Origin: Sutterella massiliensis
GTDB lineage: Bacteria > Pseudomonadota > Gammaproteobacteria > Burkholderiales > Burkholderiaceae_F
DNA length: 64,000 bases
Assembly (NCBI RefSeq): GCF_016899755.1
Contig: NZ_JACJJC010000008.1
Location: forward strand, 62,001-126,000
Direction: 5' to 3'
Both the position numbers and the translations under genes were made by a program. Below the pieces are notes generated by a model, which worked only from the letters and a program-made list of their open reading frames with translations, did no database searches and was not told the origin of the DNA. Of this stretch, positions 18,843 through 27,398 are shown in pieces (position 1 is the first letter of the stretch; every line of letters begins with the position of its first letter).

Positions 18843-19490
18843 ATGCTGACCGATCCCCGTTTTCCGAAGCTTCACATCGTCGATCATCCGCTTGTCCAGC
18901 ACAAGCTCACGTTGATGCGATGCAAGGAAACTTCCACGCGCGACTTTCGCGAGCTTCTCAAGGAAATCGCCATGTTGATGGGCTACGAGCTCACGCGCGA
19001 CTTTCCGCTCGGAACGGCACGAATCGAAACCCCGATTGCCTCGTGCGACGCCCCGGTAATGGAAGGCAAGAAATGCGTGATCGTGCCCGTGCTTCGAGCC
19101 GGCCTCGGCATGACCGACGGCTTGCTGATGCTCATGCCGTCGGCTCGTGTTGGTCACATCGGCCTCTACCGCGATGAAAACCTGCAGCCTGTCGAATACC
19201 TCGTGAAGCTTCCTGACGTTGAAGGCCGCACTTTCATCGTCGTCGACCCGATGCTCGCAACCGGCCACTCTGGCATTCACGCCGTCGACGTTCTCAAGAA
19301 ACGCGGCGTGAGCGGCGAAAGTATCCGCTTTATGGCTCTCGTAGCCGCCCCCGAAGGCGTGAAACTCTTCAGCGAGCATCACCCCGACGTGGATCTCTAC
19401 GTTGCCTCGCTCGACGAATGCCTCAACGAGCATGCCTACATCGTGCCCGGCTTGGGCGATGCAGGCGACCGCATCTTCGGTACGAAATAA
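18843..19490 (+). CDS. upp: Uracil phosphoribosyltransferase
   Basis: A 215-residue UPRTase converting uracil and PRPP to UMP in pyrimidine salvage. The PRPP-binding loop [10 protein letters not shown] and the uracil-binding C-terminus [11 protein letters not shown] are intact. AAGGAG nine bases upstream supports the ATG at 18843; the upstream frame from 18768 is not needed. Monocistronic with a strong terminator. No uracil permease gene is adjacent. Confidence 0.96.
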   Translation: MLTDPRFPKLHIVDHPLVQHKLTLMRCKETSTRDFRELLKEIAMLMGYELTRDFPLGTARIETPIASCDAPVMEGKKCVIVPVLRAGLGMTDGLLMLMPSARVGHIGLYRDENLQPVEYLVKLPDVEGRTFIVVDPMLATGHSGIHAVDVLKKRGVSGESIRFMALVAAPEGVKLFSEHHPDVDLYVASLDECLNEHAYIVPGLGDAGDRIFGTK

Positions 19491-19542
19491 CGGTTAGAAC
19501 AACGCCGCGCACAGCCGCTGCGTAAAGTCTTCACCAACAGAG

Positions 19543-19577
19543 CACTCGCTTTTCCGCATGAGAAGCGAGTGTTTTTT
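19543..19577 (+). terminator. Intrinsic terminator of upp
   Basis: CACTCGCTT (19543-19551) pairs with AAGCGAGTG (19563-19571), followed by six T residues. Confidence 0.9.
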
Positions 19578-19599
19578 ACGCCGTTTCCGAAGACGGCCG

Positions 19600-19991
19600 T
19601 CAATTCACCCATTCAAAGTGCCTTGATAGCACCTTCGCACCGCCCTGCTTAGTAAGCACACACTTATTTAATAATTTATACGCTTATTTACTTATAAAAT
19701 CTTTCAAAAGTTTTTCAGTTTTTCATCACTATTTTTATAGTATTTACCCTTTATTTAACCAGCCAATCCCCGTTTACAACTTAATTTCATACTCCCTTAG
19801 AGGCAATAAAGCTTTCTTTTCTTAAGAAAACAAATTTTTAATTTGATAATTATCAATTTATATGCGTACGCCAAAGTGCATCATAAGGGCCACGTTAGCG
19901 GGTGCAGAGTACGTATCGGCACCTTGCTTTAGTTGAATTTCCCGGATGCGAAGACATCCGCTCAATTTTCTTCTCAGTAGGAACAGTCATC
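19600..19991 (+). promoter_or_regulatory. AT-rich regulatory region upstream of frdC
   Basis: About 260 bases here (roughly 19600-19865) are strikingly AT-rich compared with the rest of the window. The region has runs such as TTATTTAATAATTTATA, a perfect 14-bp palindrome TTTTCTTAAGAAAA (19817-19830) and a perfect FNR box (19843-19856). No coding sequence is visible. It is most simply read as a long, multi-input promoter for frdC. Confidence 0.6.
19843..19856. promoter_or_regulatory. Perfect FNR-type box upstream of frdC
   Basis: TTGAT-AATT-ATCAA matches the FNR consensus exactly. It lies 136 bases before frdC; a weak -10-like CATAAG follows at 19882-19887. Its centre is 26 bp from that of the palindrome at 19817-19830. 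It predicts anaerobic activation of frdC. Confidence 0.7.
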
Positions 19992-20819
19992 ATGACGACC
20001 CCTGATTCCGTCAAGTACGCTCACGTTCCGACCGCCACCGACAACGTGTGGGGCGTCGGCCTCAAGGATGCCAAGCGTCAGAGCAGCAAGACCGCTCTCC
20101 TCGACGTCCTGCAGTCCGTCACCGGTCTTATCCTCGGCATCTTCCTCTTCTGCCACATGGCCTTCACGAGCTCCGTGCAGTTCGGCAAGGACGTGTTCAT
20201 GAACCTCATCATGACCTCGGGCGGTGCCTTCATCGATGGCGAAGAACATCTCTGGATGCACGTCGTTTTCGTCGGCTTCATCTTCCTTTGCGTCGTTGTG
20301 CACATGTTCTGCGCCCTTCGCCGCTTCCCGACGTCCTACCATCAGCTTCGTGACATCAAGGCTCACGTCCGCATGGTTCATCATGAAGACACGACCCTCT
20401 GGTGGATCCAGATCGTCACGGCCTTCCTGCTCTTCCTTCTCGTCTTCCCGCACCTCATCAGCATGCTGACGAATCCGGCAGGCTTCGACCCCAACCTGAT
20501 CGGCGTGCACACCTACCACAACGGCCTGCTCTACACGTTCATCTTCCTGGTCGTTACGGAACTGCACGGCATGATCGGCCTCTATCGCCTTGCTGTTAAG
20601 TGGGACATCTTCGAAAAGAATCCGGAACGCAACGTTATGGATCAGCGTCAGGGCGACCGTGCCGGTCTTCGCAAGGGCATGCTCGTTGTCGCTCTCCTCA
20701 TGATCGTCTGCGGTTCGCTCACGATGTGGAAGAACTACTCGATCGGCGCCGAACAGGTCGCTGCCGGTCAGGAAGCTCAGCGCTACGAAATGCCTGCTGA
20801 CCTCAGCTGGTACAAGTAA
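19992..20819 (+). CDS. frdC: Dihaem cytochrome b subunit of fumarate reductase / succinate dehydrogenase
   Basis: A 275-residue membrane protein of the Wolinella FrdC type, which anchors the FrdAB fumarate reductase and passes electrons from menaquinol through two b haems. Four candidate haem ligands, His55, His104, His154 and His192, have spacings of 49, 50 and 38, nearly identical to Wolinella (His44, 93, 143, 182). Glu190, two residues before the last ligand, matches the redox-coupled Glu180. There are five transmembrane segments. TAGGAA precedes the ATG. Unlike the usual frdCAB order, no frdA or frdB follows; the gene ends at a strong terminator. Confidence 0.92.
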   Translation: MTTPDSVKYAHVPTATDNVWGVGLKDAKRQSSKTALLDVLQSVTGLILGIFLFCHMAFTSSVQFGKDVFMNLIMTSGGAFIDGEEHLWMHVVFVGFIFLCVVVHMFCALRRFPTSYHQLRDIKAHVRMVHHEDTTLWWIQIVTAFLLFLLVFPHLISMLTNPAGFDPNLIGVHTYHNGLLYTFIFLVVTELHGMIGLYRLAVKWDIFEKNPERNVMDQRQGDRAGLRKGMLVVALLMIVCGSLTMWKNYSIGAEQVAAGQEAQRYEMPADLSWYK

Positions 20820-20832
20820 TGTGAAGTGAAGC

Positions 20833-20906
20833 GCGCATGCTCGATGCGTGGCATGCGCACCTTCAAAAAGCTTCAAAAGGCCGCCCGAATATCGGGTGGC
20901 CTTTTT
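20833..20906. terminator. Tandem hairpins ending the frdC transcript
   Basis: First hairpin: GCGCATGC (20833-20840) with GCATGCGC (20851-20858). Second: GGCCGCCCGA (20879-20888) with TCGGGTGGCC (20892-20901), one wobble pair, followed by T5 and preceded by A4. The second works in either direction and also serves pepP. Its strength makes frdC monocistronic. Confidence 0.9.
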
Positions 20907-20959
20907 GTTTGTTCACTAATGACGACTCGCTGAGAAGCGCGCCAGCCTGCTTGAACCCA

Positions 20960-22735
20960 TCAGAGCGGCGCGGCGGCTTTCTCCAACCAAGAGAGCGCCC
21001 GTGGACTGACTCTGTTTCGGAGCGCTTCAACACAGCGCCGATTGAATGCGTTTAGCTGTTCGACGAGTTCGCCGAAGGGTCGCCCAAGAACCCGAACGTC
21101 GATCGGGCAGAGCGTGAGCGGCTCGAATGCCAAGAACTCCCCGAAAGCGGTGCTTTCGGCTTTGCGAACAAACATGAGATTTTCGACGCGCACCCCCCAT
21201 TCGCCCGGTCGGTAAATACCGGGTTCGTTCGAGACGACGTTGCCGGGTGCCATTGCAAACCGCGTTGCCCTCGGCGAAATGGTCACAGGGCCCTCGTGCA
21301 CGTTGAGAACATACCCGACACCATGTCCGGTTCCATGGCCGAAGTCGATGCCTTCGCGCCAGAGCTCCATGCGGGCGGCCACGTCGACCTGCGCCCCCGT
21401 CGTTCCGACAGGAAACTTCAAATGCAGAAGCCGCAGCATCGCACGCGTAGCGAGGACAACGTCGCGGCGCATTGCCTCGCTCGGCATGCCGACGGCGCTC
21501 ATGCGGGTCACGTCGGTTGTGCCGCAATCGTACTGTGCCCCCGAATCGATAAGCAGCAGATTCCCGGGCTTGAGCACCGATGACCGACCGGCAAACGGCT
21601 GGTAGTGCGGCATGGCGGCATTTGGGCCGTAAGCCGCGATTGTCGGGAAGCTTTCGTCCAAAAAGCCCGGCATGCGAGCTCGGTGTGCATGCAGGCACTC
21701 CGCCGCGTTCCACTCGGTAAGCCGCTCGCCCTTCGAGAGCCGCTCATCGAGTTCGGCATAAAACTCCGTGAGTGCGATAGCGTCCAAAAGATGAGCCTCG
21801 GCAATGGCTTCAAGCTCCTCACTTGTCTTTTCGGCCTTGCGCGCTGCGACGGGATTGGGTCTTGTAAAAGAAAGACGCTCTTCGCCGATCGCCTCCAGAA
21901 GATCCACAGTAACGGTCGAAGGGTCGACAAGAATTCGCCCCTGTTCGGCGAGTTTTGCCAAGTCACGCTCGAGCTCGGCCGAGGGTCTCACGTCAATGGC
22001 TTCTCGCTGAAGCTTTTCAAGAAGTGCGTCAGAAAAACGCCCGGCATCGGCGTAGAGCATCGCTCTCGACTGCGTGACAAGCAGTTCAGCCTCAAATACG
22101 GGATTATTGGGGACATCCGCACCGCGCAGGTTCGTTACCCACGCGACATCGTCGAGCGATTCGAGAAGGAGGCCGATCGAACCGCTCTCGGCGAGTTTTT
22201 CGCGTACGGCACGCATTTTTTCCCCGCGTTCGACGCACGGCCGACGCATTTCGGCAATGGCACTCGACACGGGCTTCGGCCGCTCCGGCCAGATACCGCT
22301 CCAGTCAAACGCCGTCGGCAGGAACTTCAGTCCGCAAGCCGCAAACGCCTCTTCACAAAGAAGGGCATCCTCGTAGGAAATCGTTTTTTCGTCGACCGCC
22401 ACCACAGATCCAGCTGGCAAGCGTTCACTGAACCAGTTCGCACAAGCTGCGAGATCGCTCGCGGGTCGACGAATCAGTTCCGCCCCCGAAGGGAGCTCTC
22501 GTTGCGCCTGTTCCCAATAGCGGCTGTCAGTAGCAAGCGCCAATTCGTTCGGGAGCACAAGGAGCGTTCCCGCACTGCCTTTGAAACCCGAGAGCGCTGC
22601 GCGCAGCTGCCAATGCTCGGGGACATACTCGCAAAGGTGCGGGTCGCTCGTCAGAACAAGTGCGCCGCTAAAACCCTTGCGGGCAAGGAACGCCCGAAAG
22701 GCAGCCAGTCTTGCTTCATCTTGCCTTGTCGTCAA
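20960..22735 (-). CDS. pepP: Xaa-Pro aminopeptidase (M24B)
   Basis: A 591-residue aminopeptidase of the long, three-domain type (eukaryotic XPNPEP1-like), larger than the roughly 440-residue E. coli PepP. It removes the N-terminal residue preceding proline. The dinuclear metal site is complete: Asp in LLIDSGAQY, Asp in GTTDVTR, His in GHGTGHGVG, Glu in SNEPGIY and Glu in VRVENL. The start is TTG at 22735, six bases after GAGG; that Shine-Dalgarno overlaps the stop codon of the upstream lipoprotein gene, so the two form an operon. Confidence 0.93.
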   Translation of the reverse strand: MTTRQDEARLAAFRAFLARKGFSGALVLTSDPHLCEYVPEHWQLRAALSGFKGSAGTLLVLPNELALATDSRYWEQAQRELPSGAELIRRPASDLAACANWFSERLPAGSVVAVDEKTISYEDALLCEEAFAACGLKFLPTAFDWSGIWPERPKPVSSAIAEMRRPCVERGEKMRAVREKLAESGSIGLLLESLDDVAWVTNLRGADVPNNPVFEAELLVTQSRAMLYADAGRFSDALLEKLQREAIDVRPSAELERDLAKLAEQGRILVDPSTVTVDLLEAIGEERLSFTRPNPVAARKAEKTSEELEAIAEAHLLDAIALTEFYAELDERLSKGERLTEWNAAECLHAHRARMPGFLDESFPTIAAYGPNAAMPHYQPFAGRSSVLKPGNLLLIDSGAQYDCGTTDVTRMSAVGMPSEAMRRDVVLATRAMLRLLHLKFPVGTTGAQVDVAARMELWREGIDFGHGTGHGVGYVLNVHEGPVTISPRATRFAMAPGNVVSNEPGIYRPGEWGVRVENLMFVRKAESTAFGEFLAFEPLTLCPIDVRVLGRPFGELVEQLNAFNRRCVEALRNRVSPRALSWLEKAAAPL

Positions 22736-22743
22736 TTTCTGCC

Positions 22744-23100
22744 TCAGAACAGCTTTCGAATCGTAATCGTGACCGGAAAGCCCACGTGACTGTCGCTTTC
22801 CTGATCTTCGCCGATATTGAGCGCAACAAGGCGCCAGCCGGCATCACGCAGCTCATCGAGCGTTGCGCTCACCCCGATATCCGAGCAAGCAAACACCGTC
22901 TCCTTGGCACGGCTGAGAACCGTCACTGGCGTCTGCGACACGCATGTCATCTGCGCTCTATAGGGAGCATCGAGCAGTGGGTCGCGCCCCCCGGGGCCGC
23001 TCATTGCATCACCCGTGTTGTGTCCCGACTGCGAAGCACAGCCGCCAAGTAAAAGCGCAGCCGCAGAAACGAGCAGCAGGCACCGAATTTTTGCACTCAT
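22744..23100 (-). CDS. Small lipoprotein of unknown function
   Basis: A 118-residue predicted lipoprotein. The signal peptide ends in a lipobox LLGGC with the acylated cysteine at position 21. The mature part begins with a Gly/Ser/Asp-rich linker and contains two further cysteines (in MTCVSQ and FACSDIG) that could form a disulfide. The C-terminal 60 residues look like a compact alpha/beta domain. It lies eight bases upstream of pepP and is probably co-transcribed with it. I do not recognise the family. Confidence 0.7.
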   Translation of the reverse strand: MSAKIRCLLLVSAAALLLGGCASQSGHNTGDAMSGPGGRDPLLDAPYRAQMTCVSQTPVTVLSRAKETVFACSDIGVSATLDELRDAGWRLVALNIGEDQESDSHVGFPVTITIRKLF

Positions 23101-23178
23101 TGAAAACTCCTCACCGCCGATTGTCGGCCTTGGACCGATTCGGCTTTTCGGGCAGCCGCCGCGACAGCTGCCGCACCA

Positions 23179-26100
23179 TCAGTTTTTGCCGCCGTTCTTA
23201 CCGCGTTGCCTGCCCGCGAACTTATTGCCTTTGAAGCCCTGCGGATTCTTACCCTTGCCTTTTCCCGCGCGCATGCGGTTGGGTACTCGGTTGTCAGGCT
23301 GACTCGTGGCACCGAAAACCGTATGAAAGCCCAGGTTGTCGCGCATCGGCATCGTCTGCGGCAGCGAGAGTGTCGCAGACCGATAGTCGAAGGGATCGGC
23401 AGGCTGCCAAGCACTCGCAGGAAGGCTGAAGTCCGTTTTTCCCGAAAGCTTTTTCGGTTTGTAATGGATTGAATTGCCGAAATTGTCTTCATCAACGGAG
23501 GCTACCTGCTCGCGCTTAGACTGGTTCTTGAACTTGTTCTTGAACTTAAAGTGCTTGCGCTGCGCGCCGGGTTTGCCGTCCTGACGCTTGAGCTTCTCAC
23601 CCGAAGGAACTGCACCAGCAGGATCCGTCGCACGATCGTTCGTCCTTTCGGGCACGGGCGGCTTTTCGAGTGCATCCGTCTTTTCCAACGGATTTGTTGC
23701 CGACTCGGCCCGATCGTTCTTACCGTTTTTTTCTGCCGCACTTTCTCGCAGCTTGCGCAAATGCTTCAGGCGCTGCGTTCGCGGCGTGCGAAGCGTCGAA
23801 CCCGCCTTCTTGGCGGTCGACTTGGGTTTTGACGCAGAAGCCGTCACCGCAGCGGGCACCATCGGCGCCGTCATAGCGTCTGAGAGCTCGTCGAGCGCCT
23901 CGGGTGAGTATTCACTCGAAGCCATGGCCGCCTTGGAAACGACCTGCTGAACGGGCTTGGGCTTGGGGCCAACATGTTTAAGCGGGCGATTGTTCTTTTT
24001 CTGCCCGACGCGCACCTTCTCCTTGCGCGGCTTGGCGGCAGGCACGAGAGCATTGTCCTGCGGCTGCTCGGCGTTGTTCGCATTTCTGCGTCGCTTGCCG
24101 TTGAGCTTGCCGGCGGTCGAGCCGAATGCATCTTTGCCCTTGCGAACAGCGCCGTTCTTTTTGCCGGCACCCTTCGCACTGCCGGGTTTCTTCGAAGACA
24201 TAAAACCGAGAATCGAATCGTCGCTCTCGGAGAAGGCGGGAAGCCGTGCGGTATTGGCCGCAGACTTTTTCACGAAGCGGCGTCTACCGTTTTTGCCGAC
24301 CGTCTGATGCGTGAGCGGTTCATTCGTGCCGCGCATCGCTCGGCGCTCACGCGCCTGCGCTGCGCGCAGTTCGACCGTGTTCGAAGAAAGAGGTTCGGTA
24401 ATGGTGATTTCGTTGTCGACGTGAGGCTTCGGCACATAGCCAGACCGAATCGTGAGCGTGCGGCGAGGTGCGGCGGCTTCGGAGGCGCCCGGAACCGCTA
24501 CGGCGCCCTCTTCCGCCCCTTCGCTTTCGTCCTCAACAACGTCGAGAGCCGTCTCTTCGTCGCCCTCGTCGTATTCGTCGAAATCGTCGTACCCGACGTT
24601 CGCCTCATCCGCGTTGAGCGCCTTCCCGAAAATGTCTTCGTTTTCTTCGAGGCTCTGGCCAAGGTCATCGCCCTTCGATGCATCGCCCTGCTGCCAGTCC
24701 TCTGCACGGACAAGCGCTTCAACGTCTTTATCGTCAAAGAGCGCTTCGCGCGTCTTTTCAGGGGGTTCCTGAGACACCGCCAGAGACGCTACGCTATCGC
24801 TTCGCGCAGGGGCATCCGACTGTACGAACTCCGCAAGCGAAGCAACGACGCCGGTAAGATCGTCCGTCTGCACGGACACGGGTTCGACCGGATCAACCTT
24901 CTTTTTTCTCGTCCGCTTCTTCGGCACCGCCTCTTCGTTCGACGCAGCAACCCCTTCGACCTTACCGACAAGATCGGATACAACGGCCTTCTTTCGCGTG
25001 CGTTTGGGCTTTGCGGTCGCGGGCGCCGACTTATTTGCCAAAGGCGTCTCGTCAGGGCTTTTCAGCGCTGCGGCCAACGTGGCCGCCTGCTGCTCGCAAT
25101 CGGCAATTTGAGCGGCCCGCATCTCTGCCGTTTCGATAAGCTCGTCTGCAACCGGAACCGCAAGACCAAACGGATTGGCAAAGACCCAGCTGCGACCGAT
25201 AATTTCGGCCGTCTTCAGCACGCGGCCCATGTCGCCAGGCTGCACGAAGCTAAAGAGCGCACCGAATTGGGGCACCGCAGCGGGATTCACCTCGATGATC
25301 TTGAGCGCATTCAGATACGCTCGCGGCGACGCAGGAAAGTCGTAAAAAACGACGGAATCGATGCCGCAGCCTTCAAAAAGGGGAATCGCGTTGGACATCG
25401 TGACAACGAAGTGGCGACCTTCAGCACCGAAAGCTGTCGGATCGACCGGTTCGTAATAGGCGGCTCCCTCGGGATACTGAACAGCCGCCCGGATCTCGCC
25501 TTCGGCAAGAAGCTTTTTGACCTTGGGAAGATTCTGCGCGCTGTTAACAACAATCAGCGTCCGGCTGTAGCCGCTCCAGCCCTTGTCGAACATGTAGGGC
25601 ACGAGCTTGTTTCGCCTGTATGCGGAGACCACCATGAAGCGCTCGCACACGACGCTCTTCGTACCGCTCGGTGCAGCAGTCAAAATCTCAACATCAACAC
25701 CGACGCTCCTTGCAAAAGTCTCGATTGCGGTGCCGGCCTCGCTCGCCAAAAAGAGTTTGCGTTCAACATGAACCGTCTCGCAAAACTCGCGAGCTTCGTC
25801 GGCAAGTCGGTTCTGACAGATTTTTTCAAGCGAACAGAAAACGCCGAGTGGCACCGACTCGAGTGTGAGTCCCGCTTTTTCGTATGTACTTCGAATGACG
25901 GCGGGCGTTCCGATGACAACCTCGGGTTGGGCCTCGACGAGCTTTTGCAACCGAACGTTCGCCTTCCAAGCATCGTGCAGCAGGAAGGCCGCAAAACCCA
26001 AAGGCGAAGCAATCGCATCAAAGGTTTTCTTGAGCTTTTCGGCGTGCTGGCGACTCGAAGAGAAAAAAACAACGCGCGGCCCTTGGGCTGGGGACGCTTC

Positions 26101-26313
26101 GGCGGAAGCGCGATTCTTCACGAGCAGCTCGATCGCGGCAACCATGGCCGCAGTCGTCTTGCCTTCGCCCTCGAGCGAGAGCAGAACGAAATCTTTCGGT
26201 TCGTCCCTTCTGGCCAGATAGAGCGACTGAATGGGACTCAGCGCCCGAAGGTCGAGAAGCGCGTTCAGGCGCTCGGCAAGCACATTGGAGAGATTGAACT
26301 GAGATAAATCCAC
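23179..26313 (-). CDS. Degenerate DEAD-box (RhlE-like) protein with long charged tail
   Basis: A 1,044-residue protein from a GTG at 26313, preceded by GGAAAG; an ATG at 26337 would add eight residues and lacks a ribosome site. Counting from that ATG, the first ~400 residues follow an RhlE-like two-RecA layout: SQFNLSNVL and a Q-motif-like LSPIQ (33-37), a P-loop EGEGKTT (56-62), and IGTPAVI (142-148). The DEAD motif is FCSLEKI (167-173), SAT has no match, and the motif VI HRxGRxGR is replaced by LNALKIIEV. Residues ~410-1050 are low-complexity: alternating Lys/Arg and acidic blocks, ending GRQRGKNGGKN. ATPase or helicase activity is doubtful, but RNA binding is plausible. It follows maf on the same strand after a long leader. 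Confidence 0.75.
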   Translation of the reverse strand: MDLSQFNLSNVLAERLNALLDLRALSPIQSLYLARRDEPKDFVLLSLEGEGKTTAAMVAAIELLVKNRASAEASPAQGPRVVFFSSSRQHAEKLKKTFDAIASPLGFAAFLLHDAWKANVRLQKLVEAQPEVVIGTPAVIRSTYEKAGLTLESVPLGVFCSLEKICQNRLADEAREFCETVHVERKLFLASEAGTAIETFARSVGVDVEILTAAPSGTKSVVCERFMVVSAYRRNKLVPYMFDKGWSGYSRTLIVVNSAQNLPKVKKLLAEGEIRAAVQYPEGAAYYEPVDPTAFGAEGRHFVVTMSNAIPLFEGCGIDSVVFYDFPASPRAYLNALKIIEVNPAAVPQFGALFSFVQPGDMGRVLKTAEIIGRSWVFANPFGLAVPVADELIETAEMRAAQIADCEQQAATLAAALKSPDETPLANKSAPATAKPKRTRKKAVVSDLVGKVEGVAASNEEAVPKKRTRKKKVDPVEPVSVQTDDLTGVVASLAEFVQSDAPARSDSVASLAVSQEPPEKTREALFDDKDVEALVRAEDWQQGDASKGDDLGQSLEENEDIFGKALNADEANVGYDDFDEYDEGDEETALDVVEDESEGAEEGAVAVPGASEAAAPRRTLTIRSGYVPKPHVDNEITITEPLSSNTVELRAAQARERRAMRGTNEPLTHQTVGKNGRRRFVKKSAANTARLPAFSESDDSILGFMSSKKPGSAKGAGKKNGAVRKGKDAFGSTAGKLNGKRRRNANNAEQPQDNALVPAAKPRKEKVRVGQKKNNRPLKHVGPKPKPVQQVVSKAAMASSEYSPEALDELSDAMTAPMVPAAVTASASKPKSTAKKAGSTLRTPRTQRLKHLRKLRESAAEKNGKNDRAESATNPLEKTDALEKPPVPERTNDRATDPAGAVPSGEKLKRQDGKPGAQRKHFKFKNKFKNQSKREQVASVDEDNFGNSIHYKPKKLSGKTDFSLPASAWQPADPFDYRSATLSLPQTMPMRDNLGFHTVFGATSQPDNRVPNRMRAGKGKGKNPQGFKGNKFAGRQRGKNGGKN

Positions 26314-26706
26314 AATTATCTTTCCGACCAAACGCATTGGCTGCCCGCGCTCACCGGCGAACGGCCAAGGCCTAGAAATGAGGACGCCGGGACGTCCTCA
26401 CGCAAAAACGGATCTAACAATAGAAGTGCTTTTCGCTCGCGGCGAAAGGCGAAGCGGCAGCCCGCTCGAACGGAAATGTCGAGACATGTGCGCCGTGCGT
26501 GCACGACGCCGAAAGCGGAGCGGCTGCGGGGCATTCAAAAAATTCGGACCGGGCAGCAGACTGCGACAGGATCGAAGGCCCCCTGGCGGCTTCAATCCGA
26601 AGGCACCGACCTTTCGCTTCGCTCAGTCGCGCTCTAGTTGAAAAGTCGTATGCCTCGGCGTGAAGCTCATTTTAGCGAAAGCCCGAAGAAAGCTGCCTAT
26701 TCTTTT
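26314..26706 (-). promoter_or_regulatory. Long leader of the degenerate DEAD-box gene
   Basis: This 393-bp stretch has no gene. On the minus strand a candidate -10 TAAAAT (26669-26674) would start a leader of about 340 bases. The leader contains a perfect 8-bp hairpin, TGAGGACG and CGTCCTCA (26379-26386 and 26393-26400), 60 bases before the start codon. A long structured leader suggests post-transcriptional control, as known for RNase E and some cold-shock helicase mRNAs. The region could alternatively hold an unrecognised small RNA. Confidence 0.4.
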
Positions 26707-27375
26707 TTAGCAACGCCCGCCCGCTGCTTGACCGCCGAGCGTTGCGAGCGCGGGAACGGGGGCACCGAGCACTGCGAGCAGCGCCGTCGTTTCACAGACA
26801 GGCAGTCCCATGATGCCCGTGAAGCTCCCCTCAATGCGCTCAATGAAGACGCCGGCAAGCCCTTGAATACCGTAGCCGCCCGCCTTGTCGAAGGGCTCGC
26901 CCGTAGCAACATATCCCATCGTTTCCGCACGGGAAAGCGTCCGGAAGGAAACGAATGAAAGACTCACTGCATGACGGCGCTCGCTCTGCGTCCCCGCCCA
27001 AACACAGGTCCGCACCTCATGCGTCCTGCCTGAAAGGCACTCGAGAAAACGCACCGCCTCTTCAGCATCCTTGGGTTTACCGAGAATTTCGCCGTCCAGA
27101 CTGACGACCGTATCGGCAGCAACGATCGGACAACGATCGAATTCCGCCTGCGGATAAAGTCGAGCGCGAAGTTCCAGTCCTTCCTCGAACTTTTCGCGAG
27201 CCGTTCTGAATACATACGCCTCGGGCGACTCGTTTGCGAGCACCTCTTCGTCGCCCGGAAAATAGCCGCGGTGCGCCGTCGTGTCGGCAAGCACGCACAC
27301 CTCGTAGCCGAGTCCGGAAAGAAGTTCGCGGCGGCGAGGACTCTTACTTGCGAGGAAAATTGGACTTCGCTGCAT
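26707..27375 (-). CDS. maf: Maf-family nucleoside triphosphate pyrophosphatase
   Basis: A 222-residue Maf protein. The family hydrolyses non-canonical or methylated NTPs (dTTP/UTP in YhdE-type) to monophosphates. Motifs: LASKSPRRRELL at the N-terminus and the catalytic region IVAADTVVSLDGEILGKP. GGAG seven bases before the ATG at 27375 supports the start. It lies 23 bases after rlmH in the nadD-rsfS-rlmH-maf operon. Confidence 0.93.
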   Translation of the reverse strand: MQRSPIFLASKSPRRRELLSGLGYEVCVLADTTAHRGYFPGDEEVLANESPEAYVFRTAREKFEEGLELRARLYPQAEFDRCPIVAADTVVSLDGEILGKPKDAEEAVRFLECLSGRTHEVRTCVWAGTQSERRHAVSLSFVSFRTLSRAETMGYVATGEPFDKAGGYGIQGLAGVFIERIEGSFTGIMGLPVCETTALLAVLGAPVPALATLGGQAAGGRC

Positions 27376-27398
27376 CTTGTCGCTCCGTGAATCGGCCT

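Noticed and set aside
23974-26307. A 777-codon open frame on the plus strand
   Set aside because: It is antisense to the degenerate DEAD-box gene. Its translation has no recognisable domain, and the frame arises from the skewed codon use of the real gene.
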